Numbered from the stretch's first letter, positions 1 to 12,701 are shown. The stretch is 64,000 bases of DNA from Flammulina velutipes (GCA_011800155.1 CM022368.1:3782001-3846000), one strand, 5' to 3'. A program made the numbers and translations. The notes: generated by a model from the letters alone, not told the origin.

Positions 1-309
1 TGAGGTTGTCGTTATATTCTTTCTTTCAGGACGTTAGTCAAGGTCGATCATTGGGCAGATAAATCCACTGACCGGTTGGTTACGACGGTAGTCTTTTTCA
101 CAGTTTTAACAGTCCTTTTCACTAGATTTGAGGCCGCAGACATGGTGGTCGAAGTTGGAAATTGAAATAGCACGCGTTGTGTGGACTTGTTTATTACGGA
201 CCGTCAGGTGACGTGTGCTGCAATTGTAGCGCACAGCCACCGCTTTACTTGCCTTCATCTCGACCGATTCTGCTGTCACCACTTTCGTTCTCACTTGGTT
301 CTGACCACC
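1..309. other. Upstream flank, no gene seen
   Basis: This edge segment lies 5' of the PI-PLC gene. The open frame of the next gene extends upstream to about 181 but has no ATG there before 310. No other coding, repeat or RNA signal is visible. Confidence 0.5.
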
Positions 310-1655
310 ATGAAACTCACCATTTTGAATCTGACTGAAGTCAATATTGTCTGCTCGTGGCCTAAGAACCACACCGAAGACGTGCCTGCCTTGCCTTCGC
401 GACCTGTCTCTGTTACGACTCCCAAACGATGTTCACGTCTAACGATTATGGACGCCATGCACACTAAGGAGATAAAGAATCCGGCTGGATACTTAATACG
501 ATTTACTATGGCTTGTGGCGCGTCTTGGAAGACCTTGTCAATTGCAGAGGATTGTCCCTGGCAAGTCTACACTGTCAAGGTAGAATTCCATTCTCTCCAA
601 CAAAGTTGACGCTTATTCCTCGGTTCAGGTGGAAAAGAATCACAACAAACTTATAATTTTACCCCACCGTAACACTGAATCCTTCCTATCGGACATGCCA
701 GACGATGTATCTTTAGCATCACTTCTGCTTCCTGGAACCCATGACACGCGAGTCTCTTCGTCGTAGCTCTTCTATTCCCGGCTAACCATTTGGTAGTATG
801 GCTCTATACGGTTGGCCAATATCTCAGTGCCAATCACTCTCCACCCCACTTCCTGTCCAGCTCCACTCGGGCATTCGCGTCTTGGACATCCGAATGGCCG
901 TTATCAATGGCAAGCTAATTGCTTACCATGGTATCTACCCTCAGAAGGCGACTTTCCAATCCGTTATGAACACCCTACGGGATTTCCTCACCGCCCCAGA
1001 ATCCTCTCGTGAAACCCTCGTCATGTCTATGAAACAGGAGGATTTCGCCACCACTCGCCCCAGCGTCTTTTCCCAGATAGTCCACGACGAGATGATGACG
1101 ATGCCCGAGCTCTGGTATCTGAAGAACCAAATTCCCACTCTTGGCGAAGTAAGAGGGAAGGTCGTCCTTCTTAGTCGGTTTGGGGGAAATGGAGAGGGAT
1201 GGGAAGGCGGACTGGAAGGAATGGGTATACACCCTACCAGGTGGCCAGATAGCGCGAAGGACGGGTTCACGTGGAACTGCAAGGACATCGTCGTTCGAAC
1301 CCACGATTGGTATGCTATCCCCTCCTTCTTGGCTATCCCGGAGAAGGTCGCCCTTGCTACGGCCGTGTTGTTGCCACCTCCACAAGAGCCTACGCTGTCT
1401 GTTTCGTTCTTCTCTGCTGCTGCATTCCCACTGGCGATGCCACCGACTATAGCGCAGGGCTTTGGATGGCCCAAATTTGGGTTTGGCGTCGAAGGAGTAA
1501 ACAGTCGGTTGGGGAAATGGTTGTTGGACATGCTCTCTGATGAGTCACAATCTCCGATTCGTGGATGGGCATTTTTGGATTATTTCGCAGACCCGGAGCC
1601 TGCTCTCGTGCCTCTACTTATAGAGTGTAATTATCGCGGGAGGAAGACCGAATAA
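310..1655 (+). CDS. PI-PLC X-domain (PLC-like phosphodiesterase) protein
   Basis: Predicted phosphatidylinositol-specific phospholipase C-like phosphodiesterase of 415 aa. Exons 310-579, 629-747 and 797-1655 close in phase. The start is the first in-frame ATG, in a good context (CCACC before it). A short N-terminal domain (about residues 1-115) precedes the X domain. The X domain opens with LLPGTHDT, holding the first catalytic His, then MALYGWP, then GIRVLDIR with the acidic metal-binding region, and AYHGIY with the second His. The C-terminal part (DWYAIPSFL, FGWPKFGFGVEGVN, LLIECNYRGRK) is typical of fungal members. There is no clear signal peptide, so it is probably intracellular or membrane-peripheral. 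The second intron (748-796) has a GC donor; a GT donor there would break the conserved THDT-MALYG junction. The substrate is not predictable from the sequence. Confidence 0.88.
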
Positions 1656-1923
1656 TGTGTAGTGGGGCTTTGTGGACTGGATAATCATATACCTTGTACG
1701 TGAATACACAAGTTTTTTTACGAGTTCACCGTTGATTCTGTTGCCAGCAATGAGATTAATGAATTAATGAAATGTGGTAGTTGACAGTTAAATTCCTTTT
1801 CTAATGCCACGGAACAGCATGTAACCTCCACTTCAAACACGATGTCCAAGGGGTTTCGTAAGAGAACGCTTCGCTCTTGCAACTTCGCCGATTCGTAACA
1901 CGCGCCGTCCTCTTCTATCGACG
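1656..1923. other. Intergenic spacer
   Basis: About 270 nt between the PI-PLC stop and the promoter of the next plus-strand gene. AT-rich 3' flank; nothing else recognised. Confidence 0.4.
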
Positions 1924-1932
1924 TTTATAAAT
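1924..1932 (+). promoter_or_regulatory. TATA-box-like element
   Basis: The sequence TTTATAAAT lies about 45 nt upstream of the ATG at 1977 of the small secreted protein gene, a position and sequence suitable for a TATA box. Seen in sequence only. Confidence 0.5.
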
Positions 1933-1976
1933 CGATGAAGGCTTGGTCTCTTCTAGGATCCCACTTAGCTCCCACC

Positions 1977-2487
1977 ATGGTCTCTGCATCCTTCAAACAC
2001 TTCATCAGCCTGTTCATCACTAGTACCATCGTCTCAGCTGGTACATTCTATTCTCCGACAGAGGGACAAGAGCTGCGAGTTAATCAGGTGTGTGCCACTG
2101 ACTACGTTCTATACGCCGTGATACTCAATGTAACACCTCTAGCCATTCAACTTCAAATGGGGAACTACGCGATACTTCAAGGAGGCTCCGGAGAATGTGA
2201 CTGTTCTGCTTACACCGGGAAAATTCGTCGCCAGTGGAGGAGGGCACAGGCTCATCCATGAGATGCCATACGGAGAGTACGATGGAGTTAACGCGACTTA
2301 CCAGGCCGATTTAAGTGCGTCCTTGGCGTATGGCGGACAGCCGGGTGCGTATCAGGTCGTTGTCCTAGAGAACTTCCGTGGATATGGGGTGAGTAAGAAA
2401 ATGCGTTCATCTATTCGATGAATTGACATCACACTACAGAGCGAAGGATTTGCCTTCTATACTCAAGATGTTACCCTTGTGGCGTAG
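1977..2487 (+). CDS. Small secreted protein of unknown function
   Basis: 134-aa protein from exons 1977-2087, 2143-2388 and 2440-2487, all introns GT-AG and in phase. The start (CCACCATGG) has a strong context. The N-terminus has a hydrophobic stretch (FISLFITSTIVSAG) that looks like a signal peptide with cleavage near residue 21. The mature part begins TFYSPTEGQELRVNQ and continues with a beta-rich, glycine-containing domain and one NVT and one NAT sequon. There are almost no cysteines, unlike many effector-type small secreted proteins. I do not recognise a named family; the pattern resembles small secreted proteins common in agaricomycetes. It is likely extracellular. Confidence 0.75.
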
Positions 2488-2689
2488 ATGTATAGGCATT
2501 CGCCTAAAGTGAATCTTAGGCTAGATATGATAGTAGTTGTAATAGAAATATTCGACAGTTCCGATTCTAAATTTCGCGGAGTTTCAATGAATCTGAGAGC
2601 GTCACATCACGTGAACGCGTATTGATGTAGTGCTGTTTTGAACGCGATCTGTCACGTCCTCTTGCTTTGACATTAACTTGTGCCACTGG

Positions 2690-3974
2690 ATGTCTCAGAA
2701 CTGGAAAACGATTCAAGTCGACGACGCAGAAGATTTTCCCGAGTCCTCCAAAGCGCCAGGTCTTCGAGCGCTCGAGAACGCCCTTCGCTGCACGATATGC
2801 AAAGAATTTCTGGACGGTCCGGTCAGCCTGCGCTGCGGCCACTCGTTTTGCTCTCGAGTATGTATACAGATCTCTGGTTATTGGATTTTATAACGAAATG
2901 CTCTCTGTAGTGTGTCAGGGAGTCGCTCGCCGCGAAACAGGAATGCCCGACATGTCGTGCAGGACAACAAAACGAGGGACACTTACGACTAAATCCCGTT
3001 CTAGAGGAGGCAGTGACAGCATGGAAAGAGGCCAGGTGCGTTGGCTACAAGTTTCGTTGCCTTGTCTCATTTCTAACGTTACCACATAGATCTCATGTGC
3101 TGCAGATCATTGAGCGGGTCAACCAACCGCCAGCGCCGCCCAAGAAAAAACGCAAAAGACCAGACTCGGACTCGGATAATGACATCCGTGTTATGGACAG
3201 CCCATCGTCTTCGCAAAATGAAGGTTGGCATGGTATCTCATGAACCTCGAAACCCCTTTCTGAGGCACACGTCTAGACAGCCGGCCAAAATGTCCAATAT
3301 GCGACCAGCACGCCTCGGAGGCCGAAATAAACCAGCATATTGACAACGGTTGTGGTGCTCCAAAACCGAAAAGTAATAACAAAGAGGTGTGGTTCAAGAT
3401 TATGAATGGCAACGCCAAGATCAAGGGGAAGGGAAAGTGAGTGCGCCACATTGCCGTCATTCTGTGTATACCGCCTCAACTGATATTGCAGATCCCCGCC
3501 GGCCGATTCGGAAGAAGAGAGCCGTTTGCCTAAGGTGTCCTATGACACGCTGAAGGACAGACAGATCAAAGAACTTCTTTCGCAACAAGACCTGCCAATC
3601 AGTGGTGATCGCACCCATTGGATAAAGCAGTATCAACAGTACGTCTTTCTGTTCTCCGCCGTATTTTACTATGCAAATCTTCTCTTATTTAGATGGGTGA
3701 TCATCTGGAATGCGAACTTGGACAAGGCACCCCGTCACAGGAAGACGAAACCTCAGCTCAAAGCGGAACTGGCTCAATGGCTTGAGACGCACCAGGCCAA
3801 ATCGAAGCCAATAGCCGTGGCAGATGCAGCTGCTCATGAGGTATGTGGGTCACAGGTGTAGTATCTGACTGACGTGAATATCAATAGCGTAAGTATGGGA
3901 AGGAGTTTGCCAGGTTGACTGAGGTCGCTCGACCCAAATCGAAGGAGCCAGAGACCACGCCACCCCTCGTGTGA
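2690..3974 (+). CDS. RAD18: RAD18-like E3 ubiquitin ligase (post-replication repair)
   Basis: 326-aa protein; exons 2690-2857, 2911-3035, 3090-3223, 3265-3436, 3492-3638, 3693-3840 and 3888-3974 close in phase. Domain order matches RAD18: RING finger at about residues 34-71 (CTIC, CGHSFC, CPTC), then a Lys-rich stretch (KKKRKRP) that may be a nuclear signal. A UBZ4-type zinc finger follows near residue 150 (CPICDQHASEAEINQHIDNGC), then a SAP DNA-binding motif near 215-245 (YDTLKDRQIKELLSQQDL). Known role of the family: with the E2 RAD6 it monoubiquitinates PCNA at stalled replication forks. It acts in the nucleus. Somewhat shorter than yeast Rad18 but with all expected domains. The start is the ATG just before QNWKTIQVDDAEDF. 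Confidence 0.93.
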
Positions 3975-5792
3975 ACACTTGGGCAGCGCTTGACCGGTGG
4001 ATGACCTGTCGATGCTATGCGACAACGTTTGTTTATGGGACGGATATGTAACATACTGCGATTTATTATTTTGATCTTATCACTCGTATTGACCGTCAGC
4101 GACAGAAACTGTGGGGAAAACCATATGATACGATGTAAGCGCCAGCATGCTTTTACATGCCGTTATAACTTACGGCCATGGCCACCTCTGGACATTATCG
4201 CCTTCTTCAAGTGGCGGCAATAGGCGAGCTGCTTTCTTCCTCCAATTGCATGGGTGCTCGTGAATAAATGTCCTCATGGTCGACTTGATATGCGGGTACA
4301 TTTACAGACCCCAATTATCATGGTTCATGGAGAAAGAAGACAGAGGGACAGCATGGGGGGCATCAGGACCGAGTACTTATCTGCTGCTTTACCAGTCTGC
4401 GCCAGTACAGAGCAATATTTGTACATTATGGCGGAACCTCTGAGAGGCGACGCCACATGTAGTGGATGTCGAACCCACAAACGCATCAACTTCTGCGACG
4501 TGGATCAGAAACATGCTACTGTATCCGAATCGGAGGTTTCTCATCACTTTCATGCGTCAACGATCTTTGTCGCGTCGTTTCAAATGCTAATGACTATAGA
4601 GTATGTAATACTAGCACTTGGGGGGCGTTCTGTACGTTCACTGATGTATGTGGTTTAATCGCTGAGGCGAAAGGTACCGTTGAATAGATGTTAAGAATAT
4701 TATTCAAGGCGACATTCATCTTTTCGTCTTGACATTCCCCGGACGTGTAGTACGTTCTGGACCATCTGTATCTTCGAAATGCCAGTTAGCACACCGCGCC
4801 ACAGTCACAGGACAACGACTACGTGGGCCGTCACCACTTGATTCGAACAGTTCTGAATAAACTTCAAACCCCGTGTAAGGTACCCAAGGATATATGGTAC
4901 ATGCTCTTCCTCCACGTTCGTGATCTACGGACGATTCTACCGTAGAATACCCGCCGATCGAAGAATGGTCTAAAGAGTCTAACATCTACATATATATCGC
5001 TGTATCCCGCTGTATCACAGGTGTAATATAGTCATACGAAGAAAGTCTGAGAGGTGAGCAGGAGCTTTCTTCCTTAACGCAACGCCATAAAGTCGTGCAC
5101 GTAGACACATTGTCCTCCTACACGCGTGTCATTCTCTATTCATTGTCCATCGTCATTCAGAAGTTGTTTCTAGTACTGGCTCCGAGGGTGCCTCTTGGAA
5201 ATGTTCCCTTCTTGGCACCCACCCTTGACCGGTGAGGTCCTGTGAGTTCAGGTTCAGAACTTCGAAGATTGGACATGAATTGAGCACGTATCTCTTTACT
5301 TGGGCCTTTGTGATAACCATATCCAGCGTGCATATACCTCATGCCCCACATTTTAACTAGTACTTTTTTTTTCGCTGTCGAGCTGGACTATATTTGATGA
5401 TGTGGCGTAGGAAACGCCACATGGCTACGACTAGAAAGATAAGATAAATATTACGACATCAGGATTATGCATCAATAGACGAGGCATTTTGAGTCTTGAC
5501 CAATGACTTTGATCAACAACCTTACCAAGATAAAAAAAAACTGCACGCGCATATGTACGCGGAAGTTGCACAATCAGCTGGCAACTTGTGATTAATCTCC
5601 GAGAAGTGTCTTTGTCCTTCTATGGAAACGCCAGTTGCACGCGCTTGAATCCCTACCTTGGTGGCGTGGCTACCGGTTGCTCCTTTTGCACCATCCTTCT
5701 GAGTTCGCCAGGTCCGTAATCATTCTGAATTGCCTAGCGAACTTTCTGTCACCATGCGCGAATGCTGTCCAGCACCCGATACCTCATACTCA
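3975..5792. other. 1.8 kb gene-poor region
   Basis: No gene recognised. Short open frames exist (for example 4254-4658 plus, and 4716-4985 and 5157-5351 minus) but none resembles a family I know or chains through good splice sites. The 3' part, about 5340-5600, is AT-rich. It may hold the long promoter of the adenylation-reductase gene or eroded sequence. Confidence 0.4.
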
Positions 5793-5800
5793 TATAAATA
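5793..5800 (+). promoter_or_regulatory. TATA box of the adenylation-reductase gene
   Basis: TATAAATA, 43 nt upstream of the ATG at 5843. Position and sequence fit a core promoter TATA element. Confidence 0.55.
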
Positions 5801-5842
5801 TTACGCCGCCAATGGTTTTTGAGAACCGAACGCCCAGCTCCC

Positions 5843-8800
5843 ATGGCCCCAGCCGACCTCCTGCGGGATCTCTCTGCCCCCGACCAGTCCAAGTTCGCTG
5901 CCTTTGGACGCGGCGCCACTTCGGCTACGCGCTTCGAGCTTGTTCATCATGCCTTCCACCAGCAGGCACTGGCTGCCCCGGACAGCGACGCCGTCGTCGA
6001 CGTTGACGGTAGCCGTATTTCATATGGACAGTTGGACCAACGTTCTACCGCCTTGGCTCTCCACCTGCGCGACTTGGGCATCGGACGCGGTTCACGCGTG
6101 TGCTTGGTTGTTGCGCGCTCTATCCACATGCTCGTCGGGATGCTGGCCATCCTCAAGGCTGGGGCTGCATACGTCCCGCTCGACGGAGATGTCGTGAAAG
6201 ACCCTGTACTCAAACATATCTTCGAGGAAGCAAGCGTTTCTGTGGTCCTCCACCTGGAACGGTTCGCCCATCGCGTCGAAAGTCTTGACGGACTTGCCAT
6301 GGTCTGCATCGACACTTTTGATTACGCTTCAGATACTCGCCGCGAGCTCTCGGTGGACACATCTCCCTCTGATAGTGTCTACGTCATCTACACGAGTGGT
6401 TCGTTGTGATTTCGCTTTACACCGGTCGTTTCTAACCGTCAATTAGGCACCACAGGTTTTCCGAAGGGTGTGGACGTGCTCCATCGCGGACTAGCCAATC
6501 TAGTATCCATTTCTCCTGGAGACCTTGGAGTGACCCGCGGGACAAAGGTTGGTCAGTTCCTGGCCATCGCTTTTGACATGGCGCAATGGGTAAGTATTGC
6601 GTTCCCTAACAGTCGGCCGCGGATTTCAGTCTCACATCATCGTAGGAGATTTGGACTACTCTTTCCAACGGTGGCACACTCTACCTACGCGGTACCAACT
6701 CGCGACAATGGCGTGCAGTAATGAATACTGTCCAGGTTGTGATCTCTACCCCGTCGATACTCCTCAAGCACAATCCTGTCGACTATACCAACATCGAAAC
6801 TGTCGCTGTCGCCGGTGAACCCTGTCCACAGGCTACCGCAGATCTATGGGCAACTTATACTCGGTTTTACAATTGTTGTGGTCCGACTGAGGTCAGTACT
6901 CTACCCTTTCTGTCATATTCACCCTTCTCAGCCTCTTCGTAGATCACCATCGTCAATACTATGCACCCACATCGCGTTGGTACACCGGTCAGAATTGGCA
7001 AACCTATTCCAAACACCTCCGTCTACGTCCTAGACGAATGCATGAAGCCTGTTCCTATCGGTACGGCAGGTGTAATGTGGGCTGGAGGCGCGGGAATATC
7101 TCGTGGATATGTGGGCAAATCAAGTGATCGGTACGTTTTGGACCCATTCGCGGACGATGGATCCATAATGTTCAATACTGGTGACTTGGGGTTAGTTGAT
7201 GATCGTTCGTGCTCAATTGCGTACTGACTCTTTGATAGGCGCTGGTTTGAGGATGGCTCTCTAGAACCACTTGGACGTATCGATGAGCAAGTCAAGGTCA
7301 ACGGCTTTCGTGTCGAATTGGACGGAGTTTCAGCAGCTATGGGTAATCACCCGGGCGTCAGCGTAGCTATCGCGATACTGGTGAACGACGAACTTTGGGG
7401 CGCTGTCACTCCCGTCATGGAGAATGCCAATGCGGTGAAGGCAACTGTCGCCGAAATTCAACCCAAGTATGCCGTTCCTTCGCGGATCTTCAGCTTTGCC
7501 AGTCTGCCGTTAACTCCGTGAGTCTGTTTTGTCGAGTATCACCTACAAAATTAACTTCTTCTAGGAACGGGAAGATCGACAAGCGTGGCATTCGCCAAAT
7601 GATGTTGGATACCTCCACAACTGACATTTCCGAGATGTCGGCCAGTTCCGAGAAGCTCTCTGACACGTCTAGCACTGCTCCTGCTGATAGTAACATTGAT
7701 GCGAGGAGCCAGACGTCTTCTCTCAAGAAGAACGCCTCCCTCACTGATGGCCTTCCTTCCATTCCGTACAACACTCACGAATTCGTCGAGAAAGGCCTCG
7801 AATCTCCGGACAAAGAGAACTGGTGGGATGGGTACCAGCAGGAGCCCATTCCGAACAAGGTTCACGGCAAGCGTCTACGAAATCTTCGCCACATCGTGTT
7901 TTCACTCTATCGTCGTCTTTTCGGTGCCGTCTTTGTTACCAACATGATCATCTTCCTCATCACTGCTATACGTGGCGCGACAGCGATGCAAATTGGCAAG
8001 ATAGTCGTGGCGAATCTATTCTGTGCTATCCTTATGCGCCAGGATTATGTCATCAACGCTTTCTTCAACGTATTCACTGCCGTTCCCAATACGTGTGTTA
8101 ATTCCATAACAGTCATCTTCACATTTGTTTGACTTTCAATTTCTAGGTGGCCTATGGCGATCAGGAGGGTATGCGCACGAGTTTACCACATTGGTGGTCT
8201 ACACTCGGGATGTGCCGTCTCGGGAGTTGTATGGCTTGTCTTCTTCACTGGTCAAGCGACGAGGGAGTTTACTACGGGTGGACCTGTGCGTTGTTCTTTA
8301 GGAGACATTCTTCTGCTTCTAATCTAACTTATGTATCCTGATAGGTCTCTGTTGCGACAATCGCCGTGACGTACACGCTCCTACTCTTGCTCCTGGGTAT
8401 TGTCTTCTTGGCGTATCCAATTCTTCGAATCAAGCAGCATGATACTTTCGAGTCGACTCATAGGTATTTTGGATGGACCGCAACTGCTCTTGTCTGGGTA
8501 CAGGTGAGATGAATCGGTGGATAAGCACGCATGAAGCAGGCTGACTCAACCATAGATAATCTTCCTTACGAGAGACTACAAAGAGCCCTCTGTCTCTTTG
8601 GCCGCTGCTCTTCGGTCCTCGGTACCATTCTGGCTGGTCGTGATTATGACAAGTGCGTCTTCGTTGCTTATCCTACATGGCGCCTCTAACTGTGACCAGC
8701 CTCCATCATCTTACCTTGGACGAGGCTTCGTAAAGTCCCTGTCCGGAGCGAGGTCCTATCGAAACATGCGGTCAGGCTTCATTTCGATTATGGTCAGTGC

Positions 8801-9551
8801 AAACTATGCCAGCGACTTTCTTACGCTGAATAGTTCCCTCTAGTTACGCCTGTGGCGGGTACTTTCACTAGACTCGCGGAACATCCGTGAGTAAACATCC
8901 TTTGGTACCACATTGTCATTTCTGAAGCGTTTATCAGCCTGAAAGACTGGCACGGTTTTGCAACGGTCCCTCAACCTGGCGTCAAAGGATATTCTCTCGT
9001 CGTCTCCAGGGCCGGCGACTTTACCTCCAGACAGATCGATACGCCACCAACGAAGATATGGGTCCGAGGAATACCGACTTGCGGTGTGCTACGTATCGTG
9101 CCTCTCTTCCAACGGGTTGTATTCGTAGCGACAGGCTCCGGCATTGGTCCTTGTGCACCCTGTATATTGGCGAAAACAACATCAATACGCTTGCTTTGGA
9201 CGAGCCCTGACGTCCGCAAAACTTTCGGGGACAAGTTTGTGGACGACATCCTCGGGGCCAGTCCTGATGCGGTGATTTATGGTATGTTCTAACTTCTCGT
9301 CTTCCAAGATGGTTTATCTAATGCACTACTAGATACACGCAAGTTTGGGAAACCAGATATGGTCTGTTGTTTGTAGATGAATCTAATAACTCTTGACTGA
9401 CGATCATTAGGTCAAACTCACTTATAAGCTGGTGCAAGAGTCGAACGCAGAAGCGGTGTGCATAATATCGAATCAAAAGCTTACACAGAAGGTCGTATAT
9501 GGTATGATGTCGAGGGGAATTCCTGCATTTGGTGCCATTTGGGATAGTTAG
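5843..9551 (+). CDS. Adenylation domain fused to membrane ferredoxin/ferric-reductase-like module (NRPS-like)
   Basis: 1014-aa fusion from 14 phase-consistent exons: 5843-6398, 6447-6589, 6646-6891, 6943-7190, 7239-7517, 7565-8092, 8147-8285, 8345-8503, 8556-8652, 8700-8792, 8844-8886, 8938-9281, 9333-9361, 9411-9551. Residues 1 to about 500 are an AMP-forming adenylation domain with core motifs YTSGTTGFPKG (A3), NCCGPTE (A5), NTGDLG (A7), GRIDEQVKVNGFRVEL (A8) and NGKIDKRG with the catalytic Lys (A10). A Ser/Thr-rich linker follows, then about six membrane segments (roughly residues 585-800), then an NAD/flavin-binding-like region with GSGIGPC and a C-terminal SRGIPAFGAIWDS. No thiolation/carrier domain or condensation domain is visible between A10 and the membrane part. 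Family knowledge: adenylation domains activate carboxylic acids as acyl-AMP. The inferred role is membrane-bound activation coupled to electron transfer; substrate and product are unknown. Confidence 0.85.
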
Positions 9552-11731
9552 GCTGGGCAGCCAGATATTTGTATATTATAATTTTTGAATGTTCGTACTG
9601 GATACTTACAAAATACAACAGTCTTTCGTTTCTACTACTTCCAGTGATAGCGAGACGACGACAAAGCCAAACAACGTGGTTCATTTCGTCAACCCTGACT
9701 TAGACTATGAGCAACCGGGAAACCGTCGCCACCGACTCAGCCTCTTGCTGTTTGTTGGTTTAGTGCAATTTTTCTTGCAGGACGATCTGACTTGGTCTGG
9801 TTTGAACACCTGAGCATGGCTCTTATAGGTAGTACGTAACGCGACTGGACAACACCTGGAAATATATTCTCAGGACTCATATCCACTGTTAGAGAGCGCC
9901 AACGACGCTCCTTGTTCTCACTGCGTTTCTACTCACTGCTCCTACCGATATTGCCGAACTTGGGAGCTCCGAGTCGGGACGCTTTCAACTGAACACGCGC
10001 TGGGGCTTTTATTCGATTGTGAGACACACTGACAGCGCTCGTCGTTCTCTCGCTTACATGTAGAAAGTATGCGCCGCCTCGGCCGCCGACGATCGATCGA
10101 GATTGCCACAATTCACCTGCGCCACGATAGCTAGCTAGCTTAACCCGGTACCGGTCTATTGGAGCATTACCTCGCGCTGTGGGTCCAAATCTTCAAGCGA
10201 GACAATCAGAGACCTCTCAAGACGCCTGCGAAAAGAACAGCAGGTCGCGACCTTCGTTTCGCTATCCGATGTCCTGGCGGAGAAGGCGCCACCTGAAATG
10301 CATAGGTCTCACTGGTCCGTATTGTGTCTCTATTCATTGATCCAGATGTAATTATTCAGCGCAGTAGCATGAGGTCTCCAATGCTGAGCGCTGACTGTTC
10401 ATCTCAAGGCCTTCGCGGCCGGAAACGGGCCAAACCCAGAGCCGCTCATGGGGTACGAGGTGCTCGCAAGACCTTCGGCCACCGGTGCTTATGCTGACCT
10501 CAATACCTGAAGGGATGAACAAACGAAGCATACGCTGCTGACTGAGACCCCGGGCCAGCATCGAACGGCAGACCACGGTGGCGCTCGAAGAACGAACAAT
10601 CTGGCCGTCGTCTCATCTCACCGGTTCGCTCACAGGTGCTTCTTCCCGATCTATTCCTTCTGGTCGCATCCGAGGAATCACAAGCACAGACAACAAGAGG
10701 TGAATAACACAACCTTTGTCTCCAGGTTGTAATCATAACATATTGACACTGGTCTTTGCAGTAAAGGTGCATGGCGCATGGACACCATCATGTCCAGTCT
10801 TGTTCTATAGCGCATGCTCTACCTGACGATGTTGTGAGACGGCACGCAGGAAGGTCCTTTCCGCCGCGCATCTCCGACAAAGATGAAAGATGATAATATC
10901 AAAAACCGGGAGAATACACTGTTGTTCGACTTGACTCAGTACCTACCTAGGTCAATGGATGAACCCCCCCACGCGAGCGGAATAATGGAAGGTAAGGCTA
11001 TATCCGCAGTTCCATATTCCACTCTTACGGCAGTGTATACCGGCGCTTGTGGGGTCCAGTTGACCTCGCAAAGAACAAGGAACCTGTCAAGAGCAGTGCG
11101 GAGTATGCGATCAAGAGCCGTGCGGTACATCATCATGTATGTGCGCACCTCATTGCAGCCTCCTTGTTCCCCCCGTGTTGCCATCGTTTATGCGCATCGT
11201 TTTGACGCGGGATGGACCGTCGCCTGAGCGATCTTGGGCCATCTGTCATTAACTGGGATACATCTGAGGAAATAGCTCTCGTACATCTCATCTATCTACA
11301 TATACGGCATGCGTGGGGTTGATACGGGATTCCAAGAGTCTTCAAGTCTACAGTGGGCGTTAGGATGGATCCCGTTTTCCACCCATAACTGTAGCTGTAA
11401 GACATAGCCTCAATACAGACAAGGCTCTCTACTGATGAATGATACGAGTTGTTTGGTACTTCCAAGTACGGCGCGCCCTTTGTTCTCTGTTTGCGGACCG
11501 GTATTGTCAGCTCGATTGAGGAGAAGAACATTCCAGGACCGGGCACGCGGAGATTTGCAAACAATAAGGTTTACCGTATATGGAAGGAGTTCCGAGCATA
11601 TTCTATCCTGATTTAGGACAAGGACGACCACAGATGAGACTATAAGATCCTTACGGTGCAACCATGCAGAGCATTGTTCCCGCTCGCTTCTCACAGCCGT
11701 GGTTCTCCCTCCCTCCTCCTTACGACCTACC
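9552..11731. other. 2.2 kb gene-poor region
   Basis: No gene recognised on either strand. Open frames of 60-114 codons occur (for example 10500-10772 minus, 10883-11227 plus, 11410-11733 minus), but they overlap each other, lack recognisable motifs and do not chain through plausible introns. No tandem repeat or terminal inverted repeat was noticed. Confidence 0.4.
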
Positions 11732-12449
11732 ATGATGTTTCCCGAGTCTACCAGCAGTGACCACTTTAGTGTACGTTGGACTGCCCACTATGATTCTTTT
11801 TCTCGTAGCTCACAAACGCCAGCAGTTGATGTCAGAAACGGCGACAGCGCCAACGACGGGAGTGCATAAAATACGATACAACGCGAACAGCGAGTGGGAC
11901 TTCCAGCTCGACGTGTCGCGCACCCCTGTCGATCTCTCCCTCGTCCTCCCGCATTACCGTGCTCGAAATCAGCCGCTCCAACACCGTATGAGCGTCTTCC
12001 TGGGCAACGACTCTGCACCGATCAAAGCGAAAATTGTAAGTATAAATCCAAATGCACCCGTTCGCTCTTCCTAACGTATTTTATTTCAGTGCCGCAATTC
12101 TGCAAAGGGCAGATTCTACCTCGACGTCCAAGCCATCAGCTCAGACGTGACTATCTGGCTTCCCTCCGATTTTGCCGGGGTCATCCAGTGTTCAGGCCGT
12201 CCGTCGTTCTCGTCTGGCTTCCTCAACAGGATCATGCATAATGTGCGGTTCCAAGCCGAGGATGCAGGCGTGCTCGACGACGAGGTCAATGTTACCACAT
12301 CCGGACGCATCACCCTGCGCATGTGGGACGTGCGGAATGGGGCTCCAGAGAATGCGCAGAAGGAGGCCCTCAAACGCATGTTTGGGCGTGGTCCCAAGGC
12401 TGCTGATACCGCCGCGCCCATCGATTGGGATTTCCTCCTCGAGGACTGA
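11732..12449 (+). CDS. DUF7330-like protein
   Basis: About 174 aa. Confident exons are roughly 11826-12035 and 12090-12449, joined by a GT-AG intron at AKI/CRNSAKG. The 5' exon 11732-11770 (MMFPESTSSDHFS) is a proposal; two in-frame acceptors (exon start 11823 or 11826) are possible, and translation could instead begin at the ATG at 11829. The body (SEWDFQLDVSR, VDLSLVLPHYR, GRFYLDVQAISSDVTIWLP, FAGVIQCSGR) has the beta-repeat pattern I associate with DUF7330, a family common in agaricomycetes with no known function. No signal peptide or membrane segment. Divergent from nothing; the next gene converges from the minus strand. Confidence 0.65.
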
Positions 12450-12701
12450 TTTTCTCGACTCCGTTTGAGTTCCGTGCTCCCCCATGTATCCCCATCTATT
12501 CGTTCTCATCGTGCATATATCACTGTATTTCTTTACCCACAAACCATTTGTATCCCCAACTGTAGCCATAGTTTCCTCGTCCACACTCTTAGAATTACCT
12601 ATGCATTATACCACCCTATGAATGCCATCCATACTGAGGCGAAATATACGCTATTTCATTGACAACTACTCAACTCGCTATTCAAATGCCATATATTCTC
12701 T

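Noticed and set aside
941..1531. 196-codon minus-strand ORF antisense to the PI-PLC gene
   Set aside because: Shadow of the strong plus-strand coding sequence; no motif and no independent support.
11671..11734. Upstream ATG frame ending SLPPPYDLP as first exon of the DUF7330-like gene
   Set aside because: The frame stops at the ATG region and has no donor that would join it in phase; at most a uORF.
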